Source of the DNA: DAHUZJ01 sp050743865
GTDB taxonomy: Bacteria; Actinomycetota; Acidimicrobiia; Acidimicrobiales; RAAP-2
Assembly: GCA_050743865.1 (NCBI GenBank)
Contig: JBOGGE010000162.1
Coordinates: forward strand, 1 to 24,587
Direction: 5' to 3'
DNA length: 24,587 bases
The stretch's first letter is position 1, and each line of letters begins with the position of its first letter. The notes beneath the pieces are model-generated. The model saw nothing but the letters and a program-made list of their open reading frames with translations, searched no databases and had not been told where the DNA came from. A program made the translations under genes and the position numbers. This document shows positions 1 through 6,421 of the stretch, piece by piece.

Positions 1-422
1 GCGCCGGCCAGCAGGGCGGCGGTGACGGCCGCCACGTCGCCCTCGGCCACCAGCCCGGGAAGCTGGTCGAGGGCGGGGATCCCGAGGTTGTCGGTGGCCG
101 TCGTGACCACCGGTTCCGCCCCCAGCAGCCCGGCCACCTGTCCGGCCAGCGCGTTGCCCCCGCCGGCATGGCCCCCGCAGACCACGACGGCGTAGCGCCC
201 GGCGTCGTCCACGCAGACCACCGACGGGTCGCGCTCCTTGCCGGCGAGGAGGGGGGCCAGCAGGCGGACGGTCGCCCCCACCGCCAGGACGACCACGAAG
301 CCGTCGACCTCCCCCCAGTGCTGCCGCAGGGACTCGCCGACCTTGCCGTGCAGGTGGCGGTAGGGAAGGCGGCCGGCGATCAGCCGCCCCGGCTCGGTGG
401 CCGTCAGGCAGGTGACGTTCAC
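1..422 (-). CDS. cbiG: Cobalt-precorrin-5A hydrolase CbiG, N-terminal part (runs off the window)
   Basis: CbiG opens the delta-lactone ring of cobalt-precorrin-5A and releases acetaldehyde during ring contraction in the early-cobalt B12 route; it acts in the cytoplasm. Only the first 140 codons are present and the C-terminal end lies beyond position 1. The translation contains the family's N-terminal hallmarks: a hydrophobic strand ending VLAVGATVRLLAP (residues about 44-56), a VVCVDDAGRYAVVVCGGHAGGGNALA stretch (split by the family as the GGHxGGAN motif), and PVVTTATD. The start is GTG at 422, chosen because it forms a GTGA overlap with the cobL stop and gives the normal N-terminus. It is the last gene of the leftward run visible here. 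A fusion to CobJ/CbiH, known in some actinobacteria, cannot be excluded because the 3' end is missing. Confidence 0.9.
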   Translation of the reverse strand, partial: MNVTCLTATEPGRLIAGRLPYRHLHGKVGESLRQHWGEVDGFVVVLAVGATVRLLAPLLAGKERDPSVVCVDDAGRYAVVVCGGHAGGGNALAGQVAGLLGAEPVVTTATDNLGIPALDQLPGLVAEGDVAAVTAALLAG

Positions 423-1810
423 GCCGGCGCCTCCCCGGAACCGCTCGCCGGCGCCTCCCCGGCACCGCTCGCCGGCGGCCCCCCGGCACCGCTCGCCGGC
501 GGCCCCCAGGCCACGAAGACCGGGTTCCGGCCGGCCAGGCGCCATCCCCCGTCGGGCAGCCGCTCGCCGCGGGCCACCGAGACCTGGACGACGTCGCCCA
601 GCCGGTCGGCCGCCGCCGCCGCCCGGTCCATGGCCGTGAAAGTGGCGACCACCCGGCCGCCCGGGCGCAGCCGGCCGAGCACGGCGTCGACCACGTCGAG
701 CCCGCCGCCGCCGACGAAGGCCCGGTCGGGGGCGGGGAGCGCGCCGAGGGCCTCCGGGGCCCGCCCGCCCACCACGTGGACGGCGGCGCCCAGCTCCATG
801 GCGTTGGCCGAGATCCGCGCCGCTGTGGCCGCCTCGGCCTCGATCGCCAGCACGGTCAGGTCCGGCCGGAGCAGGGCGCACTCGACGGCCACGCTGCCGC
901 TGCCGGCACCCACGTCCCACAGCACGCCCTTGTCGGGCAGGGAGAGCTTTCCCAGCACCACCGAGCGCACCTCCGACTTGGTGATCATGCCGGCCCGGTG
1001 GGCGAAGGCCGACTCGGGCTGCCCCCACGCCAGCACTTTCCCGGCGCCCGGCGACCAGCCGACCAGGGGCAGCCCGCCCGGGCCGACCAGCACCACCACC
1101 GACTGCGGGTCGAACTTCCCCGAGGACAGCTCGTCGAGGGAGAGCTCGCGGACTGTTTCGTCGGCGGCGCCGAGGCGGCTGCACACGGCAACCAGATCCA
1201 TCACCGTGCCTGCCTCGACCAGGGCCGCCCCCAGCGCCTCGGGCGGGGCGTCGGGGGAGGTGAGCACCGCCGCCTTGCGGGCGGTCCGGGCAGCACCGAC
1301 CGCCTCGGCCAGCGGCCGCCCGTGGGCGGACACCACGACGGCGTCGTCCCACGGCAGGCCGAGCCGGGCGAAGGCCACCGACACCGCCGAGGGCGCCGGG
1401 AGCACCCGGATCATGGTGCGGTCGAGGGCGCGCAGCAGCGCCCGGACGATGCCGAAGAACCCAGGGTCGCCCGAGGCGAGGACGCACACCGGCGTCGACC
1501 CGTCCAGGGCTCGGCGGCGGACCGAGGCGGCGACGGCGTCGGCGTCGGCGCCGACCTCGATCTCGACCGGCGGGCGCCGGTGGCGGCCGGCGGGTCCCGG
1601 GCCGGCGGGTCCCGGACCGGCGGGTCCCACATCAGGGGGGAGCGCGCCGTCGCCCGGCAGCCGGCGGCGCCACTCCCGCCACAGCTTGAGGTGGCGGCTC
1701 CCGCCGACCACGACGGCCGCCGCCGCCAGCGCCTCCCTGGCCTCGGGAGCGAGGACGTCGAGCCGATCGTCGGACACACCGACCACCGTCACCGGCGCCG
1801 GCTCAGCCAC
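419..1810 (-). CDS. cobL: Precorrin-6Y C5,15-methyltransferase (decarboxylating), CbiE-CbiT fusion
   Basis: CobL uses S-adenosylmethionine to methylate C5 and C15 of the corrin precursor and decarboxylates the C12 acetate. The 463-residue protein has a CbiE-type tetrapyrrole methylase domain (about residues 1-200, beginning VTVVGVSDD) and a CbiT-type Rossmann methyltransferase domain (about 255-430) with the SAM motif WDVGAGSGS at 298-305. The GTG start at 1810 lies inside the end of cbiD (8-base overlap) and the TGA stop overlaps the cbiG start. Two oddities are in-frame tandem repeats: GPAGP-type pentamers near residues 60-73, where CbiE proteins have a loop, and an eight-residue PPASGAGE-like repeat forming the last ~30 residues. 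The repeats look like disordered additions and do not touch the catalytic motifs. Confidence 0.95.
   Translation of the reverse strand: MAEPAPVTVVGVSDDRLDVLAPEAREALAAAAVVVGGSRHLKLWREWRRRLPGDGALPPDVGPAGPGPAGPGPAGRHRRPPVEIEVGADADAVAASVRRRALDGSTPVCVLASGDPGFFGIVRALLRALDRTMIRVLPAPSAVSVAFARLGLPWDDAVVVSAHGRPLAEAVGAARTARKAAVLTSPDAPPEALGAALVEAGTVMDLVAVCSRLGAADETVRELSLDELSSGKFDPQSVVVLVGPGGLPLVGWSPGAGKVLAWGQPESAFAHRAGMITKSEVRSVVLGKLSLPDKGVLWDVGAGSGSVAVECALLRPDLTVLAIEAEAATAARISANAMELGAAVHVVGGRAPEALGALPAPDRAFVGGGGLDVVDAVLGRLRPGGRVVATFTAMDRAAAAADRLGDVVQVSVARGERLPDGGWRLAGRNPVFVAWGPPASGAGGPPASGAGEAPASGSGEAPA
423..512. repeat. 24-bp in-frame tandem repeat in the cobL 3' end
   Basis: About 3.75 copies of a 24-base unit (423-446, 447-470, 471-494, 495-512) with a few substitutions. 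On the minus strand it encodes eight-residue units of the type PPASGAGE at the CobL C-terminus, just before the overlap with cbiG. Confidence 0.9.
1591..1629. repeat. 15-bp in-frame tandem repeat inside cobL
   Basis: Copies at 1591-1605 and 1606-1620 plus a 9-base partial copy differ by one base. They encode GPAGP units in a loop of the CbiE half of CobL. Confidence 0.85.
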
Positions 1811-3029
1811 GGGCCACTACCTCCTCCCCCTCGAAGTCCACCATGACCACGTCCACCACCAGCTTCCCGCCGGCGTGGGACCGGCAGGCCGCCGCCGCCC
1901 GCCGGCACAGGTCCTCGAGCGGCCGGAGCGCTCCCGCCGCCCGGCAGGCGTCGTAGAAGTGGCGGGCGGTGGTGGTCGCGGTCGCCGCCGCCACCACGCC
2001 GGCCGGGGCCCCGGCCCGACGGGCGACGTCGGCCAGCAGGTCGGTGTCCACCTTGGACCGGTGGAAGTGGGTCATCATCACGCCGGCCGCCAGCTTGGCG
2101 ATCTTCCCGGCCATTGCCACCACCGTCACCGCCGTCATCCCCGCCGTCGCGCACCGGCGCAGGGCGATGCCGGAGAAGTCCCCGACCTCGACCACCCGCA
2201 CCCGGTCGATGCCGGGGAAGAGGTCGAACGCCGCCTTCTCCGATCGGCTGCCGGTGCACAGCACCATGGAACGGGCGCCCTGCGCCGCCGCCACGTCGAC
2301 CTGCTGGACCACGCTGGCACGGTAGGCGGCGGTGGAGAACGGGCGCACGATCCCGGTCGTCCCGAGGATGGAGATGCCGCCGACGATGCCCAGCCGGGCA
2401 TTGGTCGTCTTGGTCGCCATGGTCTCGCCTCCGGGCACCGAGAACGTCACCACCACCGGGCGGCGGCCGGTCGTGGCCGGCTCGCCGGCGACGCCCTCGA
2501 CATCTTCGGCGCCTTCGATGCCTTCGACCCCGTCCACCTCGGCCAGGGCGGCCAGGATCATGCGCCGGGGGACCGGGTTGATGGCCGGCGCCCCCACCGC
2601 CAGTCCCAGCCCGAGCAGGGTGACGGTCCCCACGCCAGGGCCGGCGGCGAGCACGGTCCGGCCGTCGGTCCCGGCGCCGGCCCCCGCAGGGTCGCGCCAC
2701 CGAACCTCGGCGGTGAGCCGGGCTCCGTCGGTGCAGTCCGGGTCGTCGCCGGCGTCCTTCACCACCGCGGCCGTGACGGGCGAGCCGGGCGGCACCGGTC
2801 CGGCTCCTTCGACGGCGAAGCTGACACGCCGGCCACCCGGCAGGCCGATCTCGACGGACCCCGGGACGGCACCCGTGACCAGCCCGCTGGCGGCCGCCTT
2901 GGCCGCCGCCGACGCGCACGTGCCGGTGGTGAAGCCGGTGCGCAGGCCCTTGCGCCGGGCGGCCACCTCGGCGCTGAGCTCGGGCTCGCTGGTGGCCGGG
3001 CCGCCGTCGCCGACCGCCGCCTCAGGCAC
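1803..3029 (-). CDS. cbiD: Cobalt-precorrin-5B C1-methyltransferase CbiD
   Basis: CbiD transfers a methyl group from S-adenosylmethionine to C1 after ring contraction; it is the early-cobalt counterpart of CobF. The 408-residue length is slightly above the usual ~370. The N-terminus carries the family signature RTGFTTGTCAS at residues 30-40, followed by long conserved stretches such as ETMATKTTNARLGIVGGISILGTTG and the GVMMTHFHRSKVD segment near the C-terminal third. The start is GTG at 3029, overlapping the cbiF stop by 8 bases; the stop TGA lies 8 bases inside cobL, so translation of cbiF, cbiD and cobL is probably coupled. The acidic EGIEGAEDVEGVAGEP loop (about residues 170-185) is a lineage-specific insertion. 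Identity is secure; finding CbiD rather than CobF implies the early-cobalt chemistry at this step. Confidence 0.95.
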   Translation of the reverse strand: MPEAAVGDGGPATSEPELSAEVAARRKGLRTGFTTGTCASAAAKAAASGLVTGAVPGSVEIGLPGGRRVSFAVEGAGPVPPGSPVTAAVVKDAGDDPDCTDGARLTAEVRWRDPAGAGAGTDGRTVLAAGPGVGTVTLLGLGLAVGAPAINPVPRRMILAALAEVDGVEGIEGAEDVEGVAGEPATTGRRPVVVTFSVPGGETMATKTTNARLGIVGGISILGTTGIVRPFSTAAYRASVVQQVDVAAAQGARSMVLCTGSRSEKAAFDLFPGIDRVRVVEVGDFSGIALRRCATAGMTAVTVVAMAGKIAKLAAGVMMTHFHRSKVDTDLLADVARRAGAPAGVVAAATATTTARHFYDACRAAGALRPLEDLCRRAAAACRSHAGGKLVVDVVMVDFEGEEVVARG

Positions 3030-3891
3030 GCCGGGTGCTCCGGCCGGCCGGTCGCCCGGTGGTCGACCCCGGAAGCGATCGGCGACGGTGGGCGTGGGCG
3101 AAGGCAGGAGAGTAGAGGTGGCTGCGCGGGGCGGCGCCGGCCAGTGCCGGGCCGACCAGGACGAGCGTCGTGGTGGTGGCCCCGGTCGCCCGCAGGTCGG
3201 CGGCCAGGCGGCCGACGGTGGTGGTCACGACCTGCTCGTCGGGCCAGGTCACCCGGACCACGACGGCGGCCGGCGTGTCCTTCGTGTAGCGGCTCGGGGG
3301 TGCCAGCAGCTCGGCCTGCAGGGCCTCGGGCCTGGCGGCCGAGAGGAAGACGGCCATGGTGCACCCGGTGGCGGCGAAGGCGCCGATCGTCTCGCCGTCG
3401 GGCACCGACCGGCTGGTCCGGTTGGGGAGGCGGGTGACGACCACGCTCTGGGCCACCTGGGGCACGGTGAGCTCGCGACCGATCGCCGCCGCGCCGGCGG
3501 TGAGCGACGACACTCCGGGGACGATCTCGTACGACCGGCCGGCGCCTTCGCACCAGTCGATCTGCTCCTGGATGGCGCCGTAGAGGGAGGGGTCGCCCGA
3601 GTGCAGGCGTACCACGGCGGCGTCGGGGTGGCCGGCGTAGACGTCGAGCACGTCCTCCAGCGTCATGGTCGCCGAGTCGAAGATGGCAGCGCCGGGTCGG
3701 GCGTGCTCCAAGAGGGCCTCGGGGACCAGCGACGAGGCCCACACCACCACGTCGGCCCGGGCCATCCGGCCGGCACCTCGAAGGGTGATCAGGTCGGCGG
3801 CGCCCGGGCCGGCGCCGACGAAGGATACGAGCCCGGCGGTCACCGGCGGTCCCTCGCCGGTGGTCATCGGCGATCCGTCCCCGGTGGTCAT
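3022..3891 (-). CDS. cobM: Precorrin-4 / cobalt-precorrin-4 C11-methyltransferase
   Basis: The product (CobM in the aerobic, CbiF in the anaerobic naming) methylates C11 with S-adenosylmethionine. The 289-residue protein shows the tetrapyrrole methylase fold: FVGAGPGAADLITLRG at residues 24-39 binds SAM, LHSGDPSLYG at 96-105 is the second family motif, and VPGVSSLTAGAAAIGRELTVP follows. The start is ATG at 3891, making an ATGA overlap with the cobI stop. A second in-frame ATG at 3867 exists because a 24-base unit is duplicated at the 5' end (MTTGDGSP, MTTGEGPP), so either could be used; the domain proper starts at about residue 20. The C-terminal tail of about 30 residues is rich in His and Arg and extends past the usual family end. 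Substrate preference (with or without cobalt) cannot be read from the sequence; neighbouring CbiD and CbiG favour the cobalt form. Confidence 0.95.
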   Translation of the reverse strand: MTTGDGSPMTTGEGPPVTAGLVSFVGAGPGAADLITLRGAGRMARADVVVWASSLVPEALLEHARPGAAIFDSATMTLEDVLDVYAGHPDAAVVRLHSGDPSLYGAIQEQIDWCEGAGRSYEIVPGVSSLTAGAAAIGRELTVPQVAQSVVVTRLPNRTSRSVPDGETIGAFAATGCTMAVFLSAARPEALQAELLAPPSRYTKDTPAAVVVRVTWPDEQVVTTTVGRLAADLRATGATTTTLVLVGPALAGAAPRSHLYSPAFAHAHRRRSLPGSTTGRPAGRSTRRA

Positions 3892-3904
3892 CGGCTCTCC
3901 TCCC
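3857..3904. repeat. 24-bp tandem duplication over the cobM start codon
   Basis: Unit 3857-3880 is followed by a second, partly diverged copy at 3881-3904. The duplication gives cobM two in-frame ATG codons eight codons apart and extends across the cobI stop. Confidence 0.7.
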
Positions 3905-4868
3905 CGGCGCGGCGCCGATCTCTTGCCGCCGGCCCGGCCCGCAGCGTCCCGGCCCGGTCGGTCGCCGGGACGGGGGCGGAGGGCGGCACGATCACCGTGG
4001 CCAGGTAGGAGGCCGGGCGGTCGGCTGCTCCCGACAGCGGCCCCACGCGCTCGCCGCCGAGCCCGAGCAGCTCGCCCAGGACGGCGCCGTCCAGGCGGCC
4101 CCGGTCGGCCAGCATGTCGGCGATGGCCGGGACGTGCTTGCCGCCCTTGTAGACGACGATGGTGCGGTCCGGGTCGCGCAGCGCCTCGGCCACGTGCGAG
4201 GGCCCGTCGAGGGCGGTCACCAGGGAGAGCGATCCCGTCCCGTCCAGGAGGACGGTCCCGCTGCGGGCCGCCAGGTCCTGGAAGGCGGTGATACCCGGCA
4301 CCGTGTCGACCGGCACGGCCACCCCGAGGATGGCGAGGGCGGCGACCACGGACGGGAACGTGCTGTAGATGTTCGGGTCACCGAGGGTCACGAAGGCGAC
4401 GTGCTCGCCGGCGGCGAGCCAGGGGACCAGGGCCCGGGCGGCGGAGAGATGGGAGGCGGCCCGCGCCGCCGCTCCGTCCGAGCGCTGCTGGCCGGCGTCG
4501 GCGTCGCCCGGCGTGCCGTCCGGCGTCATGTCGAAGACGAGGCGGGTGATCGGCACGTCGGGCAGGGCGTCGCGCACCACGGACTCGGCTCGTCCCGGCT
4601 CGGCGCCAGTCACCGGGGCCACCACCCGGTCGGCCGCCGCCAGCACCTCCATGGCCCGCCGGGTCAGGAGCCCGGGGTCTCCCGGTCCGACGCCCACTCC
4701 ACTCAGCCTCCCGACCGAACCTCCGGGTGGCGGTCCCGCCGGGCGCCGGCGGCGGCGGGCCGGACCGGCAATGTGGTCCCGGTCATGGTCCAGGTCATGG
4801 TCCAGGTCCGGACGAGGCTTCGCCGGCCGGCCGGGCGCCGGGCCGGGATTGGGCGAGGGGGCGCTCAC
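3888..4868 (-). CDS. cobI: Precorrin-2 / cobalt-factor II C20-methyltransferase
   Basis: CobI/CbiL methylates C20 of precorrin-2 (or its cobalt form) and starts the corrin-specific branch. The family domain begins at GVGVGPGDPG (residues 57-66) and continues with EHVAFVTLGDPNIYSTF, VDTVPGITAFQDLAA and the C-terminal IVVYKGGKH segment. Upstream of the domain no ATG/GTG is near, so the protein must carry an extension of about 56 residues: proline-rich, then a DLDHDLDHDRDH stretch, then an arginine run. I chose GTG at 4868 because TAGCCT lies 8 bases before it on the minus strand, fitting a leaderless transcript; ATG at 4919 is the alternative and would add 17 residues. This is the first gene of the leftward operon and overlaps cobM by ATGA. 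There is no riboswitch in front of it. Confidence 0.88.
   Translation of the reverse strand: MSAPSPNPGPAPGRPAKPRPDLDHDLDHDRDHIAGPARRRRRPAGPPPGGSVGRLSGVGVGPGDPGLLTRRAMEVLAAADRVVAPVTGAEPGRAESVVRDALPDVPITRLVFDMTPDGTPGDADAGQQRSDGAAARAASHLSAARALVPWLAAGEHVAFVTLGDPNIYSTFPSVVAALAILGVAVPVDTVPGITAFQDLAARSGTVLLDGTGSLSLVTALDGPSHVAEALRDPDRTIVVYKGGKHVPAIADMLADRGRLDGAVLGELLGLGGERVGPLSGAADRPASYLATVIVPPSAPVPATDRAGTLRAGPAARDRRRAGEESR
4781..4809. repeat. 12-bp tandem repeat in the cobI 5' end
   Basis: Two exact 12-base copies at 4781-4792 and 4793-4804 with a partial third. On the minus strand they encode alternating Asp-His units (DLDH) in the N-terminal extension of CobI. Confidence 0.85.
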
Positions 4869-4876
4869 GGCGCCCA

Positions 4877-4882
4877 AGGCTA
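4877..4882 (-). promoter_or_regulatory. Putative -10 box for cobI (TAGCCT)
   Basis: TAGCCT on the minus strand ends 8 bases before the GTG at 4868. The TANNNT form and short distance match actinobacterial promoters that make leaderless mRNAs. No convincing -35 is visible. This is one of several similar boxes in the window. Confidence 0.4.
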
Positions 4883-4960
4883 CGGCGTCGTACGGCACCG
4901 CCACGACGGCGGCGGGCATGGCGCAGCGCCGCCGACCAGGCCGGGTGGGCCAGCCGCCGG

Positions 4961-5009
4961 CCGGTCCGGACGGACCGGAACGGGCGGTCCGGCGCGGCGG
5001 TCCGGCGCG
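4961..5009. promoter_or_regulatory. Palindrome and tandem repeats in the cobI / GNAT-AAA divergent region, possible operator
   Basis: CCGGTCCG (4961-4968), a GA spacer, then CGGACCGG (4971-4978) form a perfect 8-bp inverted repeat. It is followed by two adjacent exact copies of GCGGTCCGGCGCG (4984-4996 and 4997-5009). GGTCCG recurs in all of them. The second direct repeat covers the -35 position of the TAGCAT promoter at 5020-5025. This may be a regulator binding site, though high GC makes such repeats less surprising. Confidence 0.4.
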
Positions 5010-5019
5010 TGGCGGGAAG

Positions 5020-5025
5020 TAGCAT
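5020..5025 (+). promoter_or_regulatory. Putative -10 box for the leader ORF / GNAT-AAA gene (TAGCAT)
   Basis: TAGCAT is followed by exactly 6 bases and then the ATG at 5032, so transcription would start on the A of that ATG if spacing is canonical. No -35 consensus is seen; the tandem repeat occupies that position. Confidence 0.5.
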
Positions 5026-5031
5026 CTCCCG

Positions 5032-5100
5032 ATGGAACGAGGTGGTGGGAGAGCCTGGTCGATCGTGCCGGCGCCGGTAGCCGGAGGTCCACCGCCATGA
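5032..5100 (+). CDS. Possible 22-residue leader peptide ending Pro-Pro-Pro-stop
   Basis: The ORF starts with ATG at the predicted transcription start (leaderless) and encodes MERGGGRAWS followed by a Val/Ala/Pro/Gly segment that ends GGPPP. Its TGA stop (5098-5100) overlaps the ATG of the GNAT-AAA gene (5097-5099) as ATGA. The last Gly-Gly codons also contain the downstream gene's GGAGG ribosome site (5083-5087). Three prolines directly before the stop are known to slow ribosomes that depend on EF-P, so the peptide could tune translation of the next gene. This is inference; a 22-codon ORF in GC-rich DNA can occur by chance. Confidence 0.4.
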   Translation: MERGGGRAWSIVPAPVAGGPPP

Positions 5101-6359
5101 GCGCCGCCTGGCGGGTCCTCAAGATCGACCATCGGGATCCGATCGCCCCGTTCGAGGAGATCGTCCGGCTGATCGACCTGGCCGGGACGGCCACGTCGGC
5201 CGGCTACAGCCGCAGCGACGTCGTCGAGGCGCTCCGGGAGCAGCAGCCGGCGGCGGTGGCGGTGACGACCGACGGCCTGGTCGGCGCAGCCGTGGCCCGG
5301 GTGTGCGGTCCCGACGCCCACCTGTTGTCCCTGGCCCTCCATCCCGGCTGGCGCAACCGGGGGATCGGCTCGGCCCTGCTCAAGAAGCTCGACGAGGAGG
5401 TCATCCACCGGGGTGGCACCCGGTTGCTGGCGTTGGTGCGCCAGGGTCAGGTGGGCGAGACCGCCTTCGCCAACCAGGGGTTCACCCGCATGGAGGGCCT
5501 CCACCTCTACGAGCGGTCGGTCTCCATCGTCCCCGAGGAGCTGGCCATCGTAGAGCGCTACGGCGGCGTCTTCCCCGACGCCGGGCTGTGGGGGCAGATG
5601 AAGGGCTTCTCGGCGACGAAGGGGCTGCTCGAGCAGCGGGTCGTGGCGCCGCTGTCGCATGCCGAGCTGGCCGGCGAGATCGGCTTGCTCCCCCCTGCCG
5701 CCGTCTTGCTGTTCGGGCCACCGGGGACCGGGAAGACGTCGTTCGCCCGGGCGATCGCCTCCCGGCTGTCGTGGGCGTTCGTGGAGCTCCATCCCTCGCT
5801 TCTGGGGAACGGGGTGGAGGGTGCGGCGTCCCTGCGGGAAGCGCTGGACCAGCTGGACAAGGTCGACCGGCTGGTCTGCTTCATCGACGAGGCGGACGAG
5901 CTGGCGTCGGATCGGGCGGGGCGCCCGGAGAACCAGGCGATGGTGAACGAGCTGTTGAAGTCGATCCCTTCCTTCAGGGCGCGGCCGGAGCGCCTGGTGG
6001 TCATGGCGACGAACTCGATCGCCGCCATCGACCCGGCCATGCTCCGGCCCGGGCGGTTCGACCTCATCATCCCCGTGGGTGCCCCCGACGTCTCCGGGCG
6101 CGCCGAGCTGGCGACCGAGCTGGTGCCGGCCGGAGACCCGTCCGTCGTGGCCGCCGCCACCGAGGGGTTCACCCCGGCCGACTTCTCCCTGGTGGCCCAG
6201 CGGAGCGCCCAGCTGGCCTTCGACCGGGCGTTGGCCGGCGGTGACGCCACGATCACCGGCGACGACGTGCTGGGGGCGGTGGCGGCGACCCGACCCTCGG
6301 TCAGCCACGACGCCGCCGCCCGGTTCGAGGCCGAGTCGAAGACGTACGCCCGGGTGTAG
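5097..6359 (+). CDS. GNAT acetyltransferase-AAA+ ATPase fusion protein
   Basis: The 420-residue protein joins two enzymes. Residues about 1-145 form a GNAT fold with the acetyl-CoA motif A, LHPGWRNRGIGSALL (R86-G91 being the RxxGxG element). Residues about 165-400 form an AAA+ module with Walker A GPPGTGKT (207-214), Walker B LVCFIDEAD (259-267), sensor-1 MATNS (N306) and the RPGRFD arginine-finger segment (317-322), followed by a small helical lid. No signal peptide or membrane segment is seen, so it is cytosolic. The ATG at 5097 has GGAGG nine bases upstream. It is monocistronic apart from the possible leader ORF, divergent from cobI. The AAA part resembles classical hexameric remodelling ATPases (FtsH/proteasomal/spastin style) with no protease domain attached. 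Substrate and role are unknown; a link between acetylation and protein remodelling is only suggested by the fusion. Confidence 0.9.
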   Translation: MSAAWRVLKIDHRDPIAPFEEIVRLIDLAGTATSAGYSRSDVVEALREQQPAAVAVTTDGLVGAAVARVCGPDAHLLSLALHPGWRNRGIGSALLKKLDEEVIHRGGTRLLALVRQGQVGETAFANQGFTRMEGLHLYERSVSIVPEELAIVERYGGVFPDAGLWGQMKGFSATKGLLEQRVVAPLSHAELAGEIGLLPPAAVLLFGPPGTGKTSFARAIASRLSWAFVELHPSLLGNGVEGAASLREALDQLDKVDRLVCFIDEADELASDRAGRPENQAMVNELLKSIPSFRARPERLVVMATNSIAAIDPAMLRPGRFDLIIPVGAPDVSGRAELATELVPAGDPSVVAAATEGFTPADFSLVAQRSAQLAFDRALAGGDATITGDDVLGAVAATRPSVSHDAAARFEAESKTYARV

Positions 6360-6377
6360 GCCAGCCGAGCGCTGGCC
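6359..6377. terminator. Hairpin between convergent genes, possible terminator
   Basis: GGCCAGC (6359-6365), a five-base CGAGC loop and GCTGGCC (6371-6377) make a perfect 7-bp stem starting at the GNAT-AAA stop codon. It sits between two convergent genes. No T-run follows on either strand, as is common for terminators in GC-rich actinobacteria. Confidence 0.4.
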
Positions 6378-6421
6378 CGGCACCGATCACCGGCGGTCGC
6401 CGCCCCGGCCCCGGCCCCGGG

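Noticed and set aside
168..3437. Very long open frame on the plus strand opposite cbiD and cobL
   Set aside because: Its product is Arg/Pro/Ser-rich without domains, and the opposite strand encodes clear B12 enzymes. High GC removes stop codons from shadow frames.
4920..5031. A cobalamin riboswitch in front of cobI
   Set aside because: No B12 box (GCCAGGAGACCTGCC-like) is found on the minus strand there, and the likely transcript starts at the GTG.
4920..6383. Upstream continuation of the cobI frame under the GNAT-AAA gene
   Set aside because: The peptide is Arg/Gly-rich and antisense to clear GNAT and AAA motifs; the cobI domain starts only near 4700.
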